Positions 10,067 to 19,090 of a stretch of 64,000 nucleotides of DNA are shown one piece after another. This DNA is from Thalassobacillus devorans MSP14. Lineage in GTDB: Bacteria; Bacillota; Bacilli; Bacillales; Halobacillaceae. The stretch covers positions 645,636-709,635 of the forward strand of contig NZ_KI543236.1 of assembly GCF_000496835.1 (NCBI RefSeq), written 5' to 3'. Under the pieces are notes generated by a model, which worked only from the letters and a program-made list of their open reading frames with translations, was not told the DNA's origin and searched no databases. Position 1 is the stretch's first letter; each line of letters begins with the position of its first letter. A program made the position numbers and the translations under genes.

Positions 10067-10849
10067 ATGAAGAGACTGAATGACTTATTTCGCAAACGAA
10101 TCGGAATGGCTGAAGGTAAAAATCTCACAATGGATTCGCTCGATGATTTGCTTGAAAGAACTGCATGGACATTTCCTTTTGAAAACGCACGGATTTTGAA
10201 TGGCACGACACTCCCGTTGACAAAGGGAAATCTAATTAAAAAGTTACTTGAGGAAAAAGAAGGCGGCGTATGTTACGAACTCAATGCTCTGCTTTATTTA
10301 TTCCTCCTCGAAAATGGCTTTGATGCCCAGCTTGTGCGCGGGGAAGTTTTTGTCGAAGCGAAGCAGGACTGGACGCATCTTGGCAGGACGCATGTTGCCA
10401 TCATCCTTCAACAGCATGGAGAATCCTGGCTGGTGGATAACGGATTCGGAGGAAACTTGCCGCTCCGGCCCGTTCCATTGACAGGGAAAACTATCCGTTC
10501 GGCAAATGGGCAGTTCCGGGTGAAGCGGGAAGACAGCCCATATGGAGATCATCTGTTGGAAATGAAGGTGAAACACAAGCAGACCGACTGGCAGATCGGG
10601 TATGCCTTTGATGCCACGCGGCCGGTAACAGAAGTGGCAGAATTAAATGAAGTGCAGGAGATCATTCAACATCATGAGCACTCTCCCTTTAATAAAAATC
10701 CGCTGGCGGTCAAACTTACCCCGGAAGGCAGCAAAACACTGACCGGTACTTCTTACACCGAGTGGATAGATGGGAAGAGCCAAAAACGGGATATAGATCA
10801 AACAACGTTCCAATTGCTTGCAAAAGAGCAGTTTGGTTTAGAATTTTAA
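10067..10849 (+). CDS. arylamine N-acetyltransferase
   Basis: Transfers acetyl from acetyl-CoA to arylamines or arylhydroxylamines by a cysteine-protease-like triad. The triad is complete: Cys69 in GGVCYELN, His109 in RTHVAI and Asp124 in VDNGFGG. 260 residues is normal. ATG at 10067 with CGGAGGTGG before it. Also seen: the early NAT motif TFPFENARILNG. It is transcribed alone and ends at a terminator. In Bacillus relatives (BanatA-type) such enzymes serve xenobiotic detoxification; the natural substrate here is not known. Confidence 0.93.
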   Translation: MKRLNDLFRKRIGMAEGKNLTMDSLDDLLERTAWTFPFENARILNGTTLPLTKGNLIKKLLEEKEGGVCYELNALLYLFLLENGFDAQLVRGEVFVEAKQDWTHLGRTHVAIILQQHGESWLVDNGFGGNLPLRPVPLTGKTIRSANGQFRVKREDSPYGDHLLEMKVKHKQTDWQIGYAFDATRPVTEVAELNEVQEIIQHHEHSPFNKNPLAVKLTPEGSKTLTGTSYTEWIDGKSQKRDIDQTTFQLLAKEQFGLEF

Positions 10850-10850
10850 T

Positions 10851-10884
10851 GCGCTGGGATTGACGTTTATCCCGGCGTTTTTCT
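10851..10884 (+). terminator. terminator of the NAT gene
   Basis: CGCTGGGAT (10852-10860) pairs with ATCCCGGCG (10869-10877) apart from one wobble, followed by TTTTTCTG. Confidence 0.85.
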
Positions 10885-10985
10885 GTTTATTTGGTATTGG
10901 TGAAACAGAATCCTAAGGAAATTCTGTGCTCATTTTGGATAGATATAAGTCAGAAGGACTTTGTGTTAGGGCAGAAGTTCTTCAC

Positions 10986-11252
10986 CTAGCTCCAAAAAAT
11001 ACTTTTTATCCTGTCCAAGTCCTCGATGAAATCCTGCAGCTCTTCCTGAGTCAGGCGGACCAGCATTTGATCATTCAAGGATAACACCTGCCCGCCGGGG
11101 TCATCCTGATTGGTTCTCAGATAGTGATAGATAGCATCAAATTGATCTTTATTAAGGGATGAGCTGGTAGATAGTTGTTTCACCTGCTGCAAAATAAATG
11201 CGTCATTACACTGGTCGAACGCTCCGGCGATGATGTCACCTGAAAAGTTCAT
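10986..11252 (-). CDS. small hypothetical protein
   Basis: An 88-residue soluble, acidic protein with no membrane segment or recognised motif; it looks mostly helical. A strong AAGGAGGGAG site precedes the ATG, which supports that it is real. It lies alone on the minus strand between the NAT gene and the divergent rraA-like gene. I do not recognise the family. Confidence 0.65.
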   Translation of the reverse strand: MNFSGDIIAGAFDQCNDAFILQQVKQLSTSSSLNKDQFDAIYHYLRTNQDDPGGQVLSLNDQMLVRLTQEELQDFIEDLDRIKSIFWS

Positions 11253-11371
11253 CTTCTCCCTCCTTTAGTTTATTAGTTTGCCCTGTAAGGAAATTAACAT
11301 GTAAAGAGGGATTTTTACATTTTTCTAGAAATAAATACAGGGACAAATCATGAAGAAAGGGAGACAGAAAA

Positions 11372-11854
11372 ATGAATATTAAAACAACCGATTTATGTGA
11401 TCAATACCCGGAAAAGATTCGTCTTGTGGACCCATCGTATGAGAGTTTTGGTAAAAAGAAAAGCTTTTTTGGCCCGATTTCCACGGTACAGGTGAAGGAT
11501 GATAACGTGCTCGTACGGAAAGCCCTGGAGACGATCCCTGCCGGTAATGTGCTAGTGGTGGATGGGATGGCTTCGAAAAACTGTGCGCTGCTGGGTGGCA
11601 ACCTGGCAGAAATCGCGGCAGATAGAGGTTTGTCTGGTATCATTGTCAACGGGTACATAAGAGATCGCAAGGAAGTCGTTGAAGCGGATGTGGGAGTCAT
11701 GGCGCTGGGCACGATCCCGTTGAAAAGTAAGAAAGAAGGTAAAGGAGAAACAGATATTCCTTTAGAATTTGGGAATACCGTATGGAATCCGGGTGATTAT
11801 GTGTATGTAGATGAAGATGGGATCATCGTTTCACCCGAGAAGCTGGAAATGTGA
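11372..11854 (+). CDS. rraA: RraA-family protein
   Basis: A 160-residue member of the RraA/MenG-like fold. In proteobacteria RraA inhibits RNase E; other members are 4-hydroxy-4-methyl-2-oxoglutarate/oxaloacetate aldolases. Seen: the conserved VVDGM, LLGGNLAEIAADRGLSGIIVNGYIRD and GDYVYVDEDGIIV segments; the G-G-x-L-A and GxxRD residues needed for metal and pyruvate-type ligand binding in the aldolases are present. Since Firmicutes have no typical RNase E, an aldolase-like role is as likely. GAAAGGGAG precedes the ATG. Only 12 bases separate it from the next gene, so they are cotranscribed. Confidence 0.88.
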   Translation: MNIKTTDLCDQYPEKIRLVDPSYESFGKKKSFFGPISTVQVKDDNVLVRKALETIPAGNVLVVDGMASKNCALLGGNLAEIAADRGLSGIIVNGYIRDRKEVVEADVGVMALGTIPLKSKKEGKGETDIPLEFGNTVWNPGDYVYVDEDGIIVSPEKLEM

Positions 11855-11866
11855 GGAGGTACGAGG

Positions 11867-12238
11867 ATGGAAGTGTTTGAGGATTTTTTAGCAAAGATTG
11901 ATGACCCGGATCACCGCGAACGCACGGAGGAAGTGTTGCAATGGGTTGCTGAGCAGTTCCCGCAGTTAAAGCAGGAAGTAAAATGGAATCAGCCGATGTT
12001 TACGGATCAGGGAACCTTTATTATCGCTTTCAGTGTTGCCAAAAAACACCTGGCCGTGGCACCGGAACAGGCGGGGATCAATCAATTTTCAGAGGAAATC
12101 AAACAGGCTGGTTATGATCACACGAAACAGTTAATGCGCATGCCGTGGAATCGTCCTGTTGATTACTCCTTATTGGAAAAAATGATAACATTTAATATAA
12201 AAGACAAGGAAGACTATTCTGCTTTTTGGCGAAAATAA
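11867..12238 (+). CDS. fra: frataxin-like iron chaperone Fra (DUF1801)
   Basis: A 123-residue YdhG/DUF1801 protein. In B. subtilis the homologue Fra acts as an iron chaperone with a frataxin-like role for Fe-S cluster and haem assembly. Seen: [31 protein letters not shown] and the C-terminal [17 protein letters not shown], both characteristic. It starts 12 bases after rraA with its own GAGGAGG and forms a two-gene unit. Confidence 0.88.
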   Translation: MEVFEDFLAKIDDPDHRERTEEVLQWVAEQFPQLKQEVKWNQPMFTDQGTFIIAFSVAKKHLAVAPEQAGINQFSEEIKQAGYDHTKQLMRMPWNRPVDYSLLEKMITFNIKDKEDYSAFWRK

Positions 12239-12287
12239 GGTCGATTACGATCGGTATAGTAGGGCTCCTTCATGGGGGGCGGCATAA

Positions 12288-12340
12288 GATAGAATCATCC
12301 ACCGCGGGCCTTCCGCTCATGGGGGGGTGATTTTTTTCTG
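12288..12340 (+). terminator. probable terminator after fra
   Basis: AATCATCCACC (about 12291-12301) can pair with the later GGGGGTGATT (about 12325-12334) with one bulge, followed by a run of seven T. The loop is long and G-rich. Confidence 0.5.
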
Positions 12341-12516
12341 AGTTTGTTTTTTTGCGTTAGGTTGTAATAGGATCCCGTTAACGAAGTAAACGGAAAAGAT
12401 GGGGAATGGAAGAATTTTTTGATAAACTGATGGATGAGATGCTTTCAATTAGAATGTTGCAGGGGTAGACTACATAGTAAAGAATGACGTGTCAATGAGT
12501 AGAGGTGGGAATTGCC

Positions 12517-14859
12517 ATGGGGCATGAAAATGATTATAGGATTCATTTGCAGGAAGTGGATGTACTGCATCCCCGGATAAATCAGGGAGTCCTTTTGATG
12601 CTTGTCATCAATGGGGAGTTATCCGTAGAAACCAATAGCCGTTTTTATAAGCTGGAGGAACGAGACCTGCTGGTCATTAATCAAAATCAGCTGTATCAAA
12701 TCAAAGGCAGCAGCAATAATCGGGTGCTGACGGTTACAATTACCAGTGCTTATATGAATAAGTATTATCCTGCCTATAAGGATTATCGATTTTCTTGTTA
12801 TTCCAAGGAAATCGATATGGGGCGGGAGCCATTAGTGAAGACGATACGGAAGTTACTTGCAGAAATGCTGATTTCCAACTATCGGAAAAGTGACAGTTAC
12901 CGTATTGAAATGCAGGCAAACTTGAGTGAAATTTTGCTGGTTTTAGCACGCAGTTTCAAGCAGAAAGCGATTCGTACAGAAGCCCATCTGTCAAATGAAT
13001 CCCGTATCAATGAGATTATCCGTTTTATGGAAGAGAATTATAAACAGCCGATCACGCTTAGCGATACAGCCGACCATTTTTACCTCTCACCGGGCTATCT
13101 GTCCCGGTATTTCAAACAGAAGATGGATATCGGTTTTAACCGGTTTTTAAATGAAATTCGTCTGAATCACGCTGTTAAGGATTTACTCTACACTCCACAT
13201 ACCATCGAGCAAATTGCCATCGATAACGGTTTTTCCAGTGCGAAATCTTTTTCCCAGCTTTTTCAGAAAATGTATCAGCAAACCCCTAATGTCTATCGGG
13301 AAAAAAACCGGAAAGATACCGAGGATTTGATTAAAAGTTATCACCTGGAAAATGTGGGAAAGGCACCGCAATTTCAAAATATCCTGCAAAAATTGCAGCG
13401 GTTTCTTAATGAAGATGTCACCAGTTCCTTTGTCAATACAGAATGGGGAGCGGACGAGTTAACGATCGATGCTGCAAGCGATCCTCTTAATCAGGAGTTA
13501 AACTTTCCTAAACATACGCTTTCGATCGGGGAATTGAGCGAAGTACTGAGGGAGGATGTCCGTTCACAATTAGTGATGACGAAAAAGGAATTGGGATTGG
13601 ATTATATTGGGGTACAGCGCCTGATCAAAGGTTCGATTATCGCCCCTGCTGTCGAAACGGATGAAGTGATTGCCACTACATCCCCGTTCTATAATGCCGA
13701 TGCCGCCCTGAACTTCTTACAGAAGCATGGGTTCTCCCTGTTTATCCGGATCGAATATAAGGAAGTTACCGAGGATGAAGAAACCTACTTTAGAGCGTTA
13801 CGTCAGTTTCTTAAGCATAGCCTCAACGTTTATGGGAATGCGTTTGTGTCTTCCTGGCGTTTTCTTTTTTATGAACCTTTTCACACGGCAGTCAGTTATG
13901 AGGAATTGCGAAGGGTTTATGTGAAGCTGTATCAAGCAATCAAGGAACTGGTCCCGAATACGCAGGCAGGCGTTTTTTTACCTTTCTCTTATAAAGAAGG
14001 ACGGCCGCCTGAAACCCACGAAACGATGCTGGAAGAGCAGGTGCCGATCGATTTTATCGGGTATGAAAGCAATCAGAATGAGATGATTGATTTTGAACAT
14101 TTTGAAGATGAGCGGTTTGCGTTATCGTCCAGCTTTATTAAAGATAAAACGAAAATGGTAAAAACGTATGTCAGGAAACATTATCAGAATATGCCGATCC
14201 ATCTGATCAACTGGAATACACTGACGGGAAATACCCGTTATACCAACGGAACCTTCTTCCGTGGGGCGCTGGTATTGAAAAGCGCCATGGAAATCGCGAG
14301 CGAAGTGGAATCGATCGGCTTTTGGATCAATACCGAACAGCATGAAAAAAGGGATAAAAACAGAAGAATCAGTCTGGATGGGATGGAGCTGTTTCACTAT
14401 TTCAGCGGGAAACGGCCCGTGTATTTTGCCATGCAGCTTTTGAAGCGGCTCGAAGGCCGTGTTATCTCAATCGGAAACGAATATGTAATGACCAAAACCG
14501 ATGGGGGCTACCAGTTGATCCTGTTGAATTATAATACTGTAAACCCTTATTATTCTACTCAGGAATCGTTGTCGGATAAATTGAATAAAGACTTTCATGT
14601 GACAATTACTAACCTGGAACCTGGCGAATATCAGATTCGAAAGCGTGTGTTTGATAAAGACCACGGGGCCCTGTACAGCAAATGGCGCAGCCTGAACAGT
14701 AAATTCGGGATAGATGAAGAAGTCATCCGTTATATTACGGAAACGAGCCAGCCTTCTCTGGAAATATTCGATGAAGTGTTTGAAGGTGAATGGTCTTTTT
14801 ATTCATTTTTATCCTTTAATGCCATTCATTTTTTCGAAATACGAAAAATCATAACATGA
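12517..14859 (+). CDS. AraC-family regulator fused to a GH39-like domain
   Basis: A 780-residue protein. Residues ~10-90 form a cupin-type sensor domain, ~165-275 hold two AraC helix-turn-helix motifs (ITLSDTADHFYLSPGYLSRYFKQ and IEQIAIDNGFSSAKSFSQLFQK), and the remaining ~500 residues look like a glycoside hydrolase family 39 (beta-xylosidase-like) TIM barrel plus beta domain. The C-terminal part probably senses a carbohydrate; no signal peptide is present, so it acts in the cytoplasm. The start at 12517 is preferred over the GTG at 12505 because AGAGGTGG stands 7-8 bases before it. No sugar operon is adjacent, so the target is unknown. Confidence 0.87.
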   Translation: MGHENDYRIHLQEVDVLHPRINQGVLLMLVINGELSVETNSRFYKLEERDLLVINQNQLYQIKGSSNNRVLTVTITSAYMNKYYPAYKDYRFSCYSKEIDMGREPLVKTIRKLLAEMLISNYRKSDSYRIEMQANLSEILLVLARSFKQKAIRTEAHLSNESRINEIIRFMEENYKQPITLSDTADHFYLSPGYLSRYFKQKMDIGFNRFLNEIRLNHAVKDLLYTPHTIEQIAIDNGFSSAKSFSQLFQKMYQQTPNVYREKNRKDTEDLIKSYHLENVGKAPQFQNILQKLQRFLNEDVTSSFVNTEWGADELTIDAASDPLNQELNFPKHTLSIGELSEVLREDVRSQLVMTKKELGLDYIGVQRLIKGSIIAPAVETDEVIATTSPFYNADAALNFLQKHGFSLFIRIEYKEVTEDEETYFRALRQFLKHSLNVYGNAFVSSWRFLFYEPFHTAVSYEELRRVYVKLYQAIKELVPNTQAGVFLPFSYKEGRPPETHETMLEEQVPIDFIGYESNQNEMIDFEHFEDERFALSSSFIKDKTKMVKTYVRKHYQNMPIHLINWNTLTGNTRYTNGTFFRGALVLKSAMEIASEVESIGFWINTEQHEKRDKNRRISLDGMELFHYFSGKRPVYFAMQLLKRLEGRVISIGNEYVMTKTDGGYQLILLNYNTVNPYYSTQESLSDKLNKDFHVTITNLEPGEYQIRKRVFDKDHGALYSKWRSLNSKFGIDEEVIRYITETSQPSLEIFDEVFEGEWSFYSFLSFNAIHFFEIRKIIT

Positions 14860-14873
14860 ATAGCCTTTTATCG

Positions 14874-14908
14874 AAAAGATCAATGCAGGACGTGTTGGTC
14901 TTTTTTTT
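14874..14908 (+). terminator. terminator of the AraC-GH39 gene
   Basis: AAAAGATCAA (14874-14883) pairs with TTGGTCTTTT (14895-14904), followed by a T-run to 14908. Confidence 0.85.
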
Positions 14909-15025
14909 AATGGATCAAAAAAAGACGGTGGATTTTTTACCTATTTAATCGCCTGTTCAACAAGAAGGTAAGGAACAGGCTTGAATAAGATGAAAATGTA
15001 CTTAAGGAGCGGGGCAGCGATTTCC

Positions 15026-15053
15026 TATAATAAAAGCATAATAAGCTTATTAT
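15026..15053 (+). promoter_or_regulatory. norB promoter -10 and overlapping 16-bp palindrome
   Basis: TATAAT at 15026-15031 is followed by a perfect 16-bp palindrome centred on an AAGCTT (15038-15053), which would cover the transcription start. This is the usual place for a repressor operator; the -35 is weak (TTAAGG at 15002-15007). No regulator gene for it can be named from the window. Confidence 0.55.
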
Positions 15054-15096
15054 TAAAATCATCGCAATTACTAATTGTGAAATGAGGGGGATCATC

Positions 15097-16509
15097 ATGG
15101 AAGCTGCCAACTATAAAGGTACGAACAAGATGATTGCAGGTATTGTATTTGGTGTTATTACATTTTGGTTATTTGCCCAGGCGATGGTAAATATTGTTCC
15201 TGCTGTGCAAAGTGATTTGGGTGTTGAGTTAGGTGTATTGAACATTGCTATCAGTTTAACATCGTTATTTTCCGGGTTGTTTATCGTTGTCGCCGGCGGA
15301 TTAGCAGACCGCGTCGGCAGAAAGAAGATTACGTATTTTGGTCTGATTTTAAGTATTCTCGGCTCATTACTGCTGGTACTTTCTCAAGGGGCTGTCTTAC
15401 TGATCATCGGCCGGGTGCTGCAAGGCTTGTCTGCCGCTTGTATTATGCCGGCAACCATTGCGTTGATGAAAGCATATTTTGAAGGAGCAGAAAGACAGCG
15501 GGCACTCAGCTTCTGGTCAATCGGTTCCTGGGGCGGCTCCGGGTTGACGTCATTTGCCGGAGGAGCTATTGCTACTTATATGGGATGGAAATGGATTTTC
15601 GTTTTCTCCATTATTTTCGCTGTCCTGGCATTGTGGCTTCTAAAAGAAGTTCCGGAAAGCAAGGGGCAAACCGTTGGCAAATTTAAATTTGATTTTGGTG
15701 GATTAGGGATATTCATTGTGACAATGCTTGCCATCAATGTATTCATTACTCAAGGAGCTGCTCTTGGCTGGACAAGCTTTCCGACTATAGCTTTAGCTGT
15801 ATTGGCTATCCTTGGTATCCTTGTATTTGTGAAATATGAAGCAAAGAGAAGAAATGCGTTGATTGACTTTCAGTTGTTTAAAAATAAGCCATATACAGGT
15901 GCGACGATTTCGAATTTCCTGCTTAATGCAGTAGCAGGTACATTAATTGTAGCTAATACGTACGTCCAGGTTGGGCGCGGCTTTACTGCTTTTCAATCAG
16001 GACTTCTTTCCCTGGGATACCTGGTCGCTGTCCTGTCCATGATACGAGTAGGGGAAAAATTGATGCAGAAAACAGAAGCGAAAAAACCGATGATCTGGGG
16101 CTCCTCGATCACACTGGTAGGGGTTGCTGTCATGGGGCTGACATTCCTGCCTGATTTAATCTATACAGCCGTGGTGTTCATCGGATTTATCTTATTCGGA
16201 TTAGGTCTTGGCATCTATGCCACCCCTTCTACGGATACAGCGGTTTCTTCTGCGCCTGACCACAAAGTTGGGGAAGCTTCCGGTATCTATAAAATGGCGA
16301 GTTCACTTGGTAACGCGTTCGGTATTGCTATTTCTGCCACTGTATACGGTACGGTCGCTTCGATCAGTACGGTACACATCTCTGCCACTGTCGGTATCAT
16401 CACCAATGTCATATTTGCTGCCGTTTCGTTATTGTCTATCGTGGTACTGGTACCTGGAGTGACTCATAAAAAAGAGGACCAATACCTGGAGCAGGCAGCA
16501 GAGCAATAA
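15097..16509 (+). CDS. norB: NorB-like multidrug efflux MFS transporter (DHA2)
   Basis: Proton-driven drug exporter of the 14-helix DHA2 group. The 470-residue protein follows staphylococcal NorB closely in memory-based comparison: the N-terminal ITFWLFAQ(A)MVNIVP, the motif GGLADRVGRKK, GRVLQGLSAACIMPATIAL and GLGLGIYATPSTDTA are all conserved. Start taken at the ATG at 15097, which has GAGGGGGATC before it; the ATG at 15082 lacks a site. It probably confers or assists tolerance to fluoroquinolones or other amphipathic compounds; the real substrate range is not known. The next gene begins 37 bases downstream and may be cotranscribed. Confidence 0.88.
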   Translation: MEAANYKGTNKMIAGIVFGVITFWLFAQAMVNIVPAVQSDLGVELGVLNIAISLTSLFSGLFIVVAGGLADRVGRKKITYFGLILSILGSLLLVLSQGAVLLIIGRVLQGLSAACIMPATIALMKAYFEGAERQRALSFWSIGSWGGSGLTSFAGGAIATYMGWKWIFVFSIIFAVLALWLLKEVPESKGQTVGKFKFDFGGLGIFIVTMLAINVFITQGAALGWTSFPTIALAVLAILGILVFVKYEAKRRNALIDFQLFKNKPYTGATISNFLLNAVAGTLIVANTYVQVGRGFTAFQSGLLSLGYLVAVLSMIRVGEKLMQKTEAKKPMIWGSSITLVGVAVMGLTFLPDLIYTAVVFIGFILFGLGLGIYATPSTDTAVSSAPDHKVGEASGIYKMASSLGNAFGIAISATVYGTVASISTVHISATVGIITNVIFAAVSLLSIVVLVPGVTHKKEDQYLEQAAEQ

Positions 16510-16545
16510 AATATACGGAACCTGGAATGAAAGGGGTCTTTCTGA

Positions 16546-17745
16546 ATGGTCGAACAATTAATGAAAAGGTTAGAAGAACGGGAAGATGAGATGATTGCCA
16601 TTCGTCGTCATTTGCATAAGAATCCTGAACTTTCGTTTCAAGAGGAAAAAACAGCAGCCTATATTGCTGACTTTTACGAGGGGAAAGGCGTTGATATCGA
16701 GACAGAAGCCGGGAATGGGCATGGCATCATTGTCACCATCAAAGGCGGGAAACCCGGCAAAGTGGTGGCCTTACGTGCAGACTTTGATGCGCTGCCGATC
16801 AACGAAGAAGCAGAGGTGCCGTTCAAGTCGAAGCATGAAGGAATCATGCATGCCTGCGGCCATGATGCCCATACGGCATATCTATTAGTGCTCGCTGATA
16901 GTCTGATCGAAATGAAAGCGCACATCCATGGCACGGTAAAAATCATTCACCAGCATGCCGAAGAAGTACCTCCAGGCGGGGCGAAAAGTATCGTGGAAGC
17001 AGGGTATCTGGATGACGTAGAAGCGGTTTTCGGTATCCATGTCCTCCCAATGGCACCTGCAGGAACGGTCGGCTACCACAGCGGTTATACGTTTAATGGC
17101 CGGGCTTACTTTAAACTCCGGATACAGGCGAGCGGCGGGCATGGATCCTCTCCGCATAAGGCGAACGATGCCATCGTTGCCGGTTCTTATTTTGTGACAG
17201 CTGCCCAGACGATTGTCAGCCGCAGAGTAGACCCGCTTCGTACCGGCGTAGTGACGATCGGATCCTTTGATGGGAAAGGGAGCTTTAATGTCATTAAGGA
17301 TAGCATTGAGATTGAAGGAGATATCCGTTACTCCGATCATGAAACGAAGGATGTCATCAGTAAGGAGATACAGCGAATCGCTAAAGGAATCGAAGAAACC
17401 TTCGGGGTGACCTGTGATTTAGCGTATGAACCAGACTATCCACCGCTATACAATGATCCGGAGATGACTGCGTTTGTGGCAGATACCTTGAAAAACACGG
17501 CTGATGAGGATATTAAAGAGGTGAAGGAGTTTCCAAAGCTTTCACCTTCTGAGGATTTTGCATATTATCTGGAAAAGATTCCTGGGTCCTATTTCTTTAT
17601 CGGGTGTACGCCTAAAGGGGTTAAGGAACCATATTTCAATCATCATCCGAAATTTGATATCGATGAAGATTGTCTGCTTGTCGCCGCTAAATCGGTTGGT
17701 ACGGTGGTATGGGAATACTTGGATGCTTATCAGCATAAAGGGTAA
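16546..17745 (+). CDS. M20 family amidohydrolase / N-acyl-amino acid hydrolase
   Basis: Zinc-dependent amidohydrolase of the M20D group (hippuricase, N-acetyl-amino acid deacetylase and indole-acetyl-amino acid hydrolase relatives). 399 residues. Metal site: Cys104 and His106 in HACGHDAH, the EE pair in HQHAEEVPPGG at about 139-140, His in FGIHVLP, and the C-terminal HHPKFDID. A dimerisation domain lies in the middle (about 185-300). RBS AAAGGGG before the ATG. Follows norB closely; the exact substrate is not evident. Confidence 0.9.
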   Translation: MVEQLMKRLEEREDEMIAIRRHLHKNPELSFQEEKTAAYIADFYEGKGVDIETEAGNGHGIIVTIKGGKPGKVVALRADFDALPINEEAEVPFKSKHEGIMHACGHDAHTAYLLVLADSLIEMKAHIHGTVKIIHQHAEEVPPGGAKSIVEAGYLDDVEAVFGIHVLPMAPAGTVGYHSGYTFNGRAYFKLRIQASGGHGSSPHKANDAIVAGSYFVTAAQTIVSRRVDPLRTGVVTIGSFDGKGSFNVIKDSIEIEGDIRYSDHETKDVISKEIQRIAKGIEETFGVTCDLAYEPDYPPLYNDPEMTAFVADTLKNTADEDIKEVKEFPKLSPSEDFAYYLEKIPGSYFFIGCTPKGVKEPYFNHHPKFDIDEDCLLVAAKSVGTVVWEYLDAYQHKG

Positions 17746-17774
17746 TACGGATTAATTTCATACCGTGAAAAATC

Positions 17775-17820
17775 AATTAAAAAGGAAGCGGTCGATAATA
17801 ACGCCGCTTCCTTTTTAATT
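17775..17820. terminator. bidirectional terminator between M20 gene and alr
   Basis: A perfect 17-bp stem (17775-17791 with 17804-17820) with T/A runs within both outer ends, lying between two convergent genes. Confidence 0.93.
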
Positions 17821-17833
17821 GTTGTAAAAGCTA

Positions 17834-19000
17834 TTAGGCCTGTTGTGTTAATACTTTCTGTTCAACCGGTTCTCCGTTTTTTACGTAGACTCGCGGTACG
17901 CGTTTTCCAATCAGACAGGCTGTTTCATAATGGATGGTTCCCATATGATCGGCTACTTCTCCCATGGAAATAAAACCTTCCGAAGGTTCACCGAAGACAG
18001 TAACGGTATCTGTTTCTTTTACTCCAACAATTCCAGTAACATCGACCATTGTCTGGTCCATGCATATTCTTCCGACAATCGGAGCTCTTTTACCCTGAAT
18101 CGTTACATCGCCTTTATTGGAAAGGGTACGGGAAAGGCCGTCAGCATATCCGATAGGAAGAGTAGCGATGGTACTAGGCTGGGTTGTTGTGAACGTGCGG
18201 CCATAGCTGATCGTGTTATTTGCTTCAAGCGTTTTTATGAGAACGGGTTTTACTTTCATACTCATTACTTGTTTCAAGGAAATGAGTGGTTTTAGATGTT
18301 CTTCCGGATACAATCCATATAGGCTGATACCCACCCGCACCATATCCAGGTGCATTTCGGGATAAGCGATTGTCGCTGCACTATTACAGCAGTGCTTGAT
18401 GGGGAGAGGTATGTGATTTTCCAAAAAATCAACAAACTGGCAGAAGGCTGCAAATTGTTCTTTCGTATAGGCGGAATCCGGATTATCAGCATCCGCAAAA
18501 TGAGTGAACGCCCCTTCGATGAACACATATTCGGACGTGAGGGCTTCGATTATCTCCAGGGCCTGTTCTTCTTCCATTATACCAATCCGGTTCATGCCGG
18601 TTTCTATTTTCAGGTGCACGCGTGCGGGCTTTTTCAGGAACTCTGCTGCCAGCCGTACGCTTTCTGCTGCGTCTGTTGTGAATACGGTCAGGGTGATTTC
18701 CTTGCTGATTGCTGTTGCAGCGGCATCCGGCGGGGTATAGCCAAGGACAAGGATCGGTTCATCTATCCCTGCCTCGCGAAGCAGAAGCGCTTCATCCAGA
18801 AGTGCAACAGCCAAATAATCAGCACCGGCAGCAACGGCTTCTTTTGCCATTGCTTCTGCACCGTGCCCATATCCGTCCGCTTTGACTACGGCCATCAGTT
18901 TTGTATTCGGATGGATATGGTTTTTGAATGCCAGCACATTTTCCCGAAAGGCGTCCAGGGAGACTTCTGCCCACGCCTGACGATAACTTTCATGATGCAT
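17834..19000 (-). CDS. alr: alanine racemase
   Basis: PLP enzyme that interconverts L- and D-alanine for peptidoglycan and teichoic acid D-alanylation. 388 residues. The PLP lysine is Lys40 in AVVKADGYGHG; the C-terminal domain has the conserved GRICMDQTMVDVT segment (metal/substrate-adjacent Met and Asp) and the catalytic Tyr region ISYGRTF. The RBS AAAGGGAGG stands just before the ATG. It lies downstream of ald but a strong hairpin separates them, so it probably has its own promoter. In sporulating bacilli a second Alr copy often serves spores; which copy this is cannot be told. Confidence 0.95.
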   Translation of the reverse strand: MHHESYRQAWAEVSLDAFRENVLAFKNHIHPNTKLMAVVKADGYGHGAEAMAKEAVAAGADYLAVALLDEALLLREAGIDEPILVLGYTPPDAAATAISKEITLTVFTTDAAESVRLAAEFLKKPARVHLKIETGMNRIGIMEEEQALEIIEALTSEYVFIEGAFTHFADADNPDSAYTKEQFAAFCQFVDFLENHIPLPIKHCCNSAATIAYPEMHLDMVRVGISLYGLYPEEHLKPLISLKQVMSMKVKPVLIKTLEANNTISYGRTFTTTQPSTIATLPIGYADGLSRTLSNKGDVTIQGKRAPIVGRICMDQTMVDVTGIVGVKETDTVTVFGEPSEGFISMGEVADHMGTIHYETACLIGKRVPRVYVKNGEPVEQKVLTQQA

Positions 19001-19047
19001 TGGGTAAACCTCCCTTTATAGATGTGATTATGTCATTGACAGGGTAA

Positions 19048-19087
19048 AAAAGTATCCTGTCTGCCACTATGGCAGAAGGATACTTTT
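19048..19087. terminator. hairpin terminator between ald and alr
   Basis: AAAAGTATCCT (19048-19058) and AGGATACTTTT (19077-19087) enclose an inner CTGCCA/TGGCAG stem. On the minus strand it follows the ald stop and has a T-run. Confidence 0.9.
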
Positions 19088-19090
19088 CAA

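Noticed and set aside
12406-12468. 20-codon frame (MEEFFDKLMDEM...) before the AraC-GH39 gene
   Set aside because: Only a weak upstream site and no hydrophobic or known pattern; too short to support.
18350-19021. 223-codon plus-strand frame opposite alr
   Set aside because: Antisense to a certain alanine racemase; composition is Cys- and Phe-rich as expected for a shadow frame.
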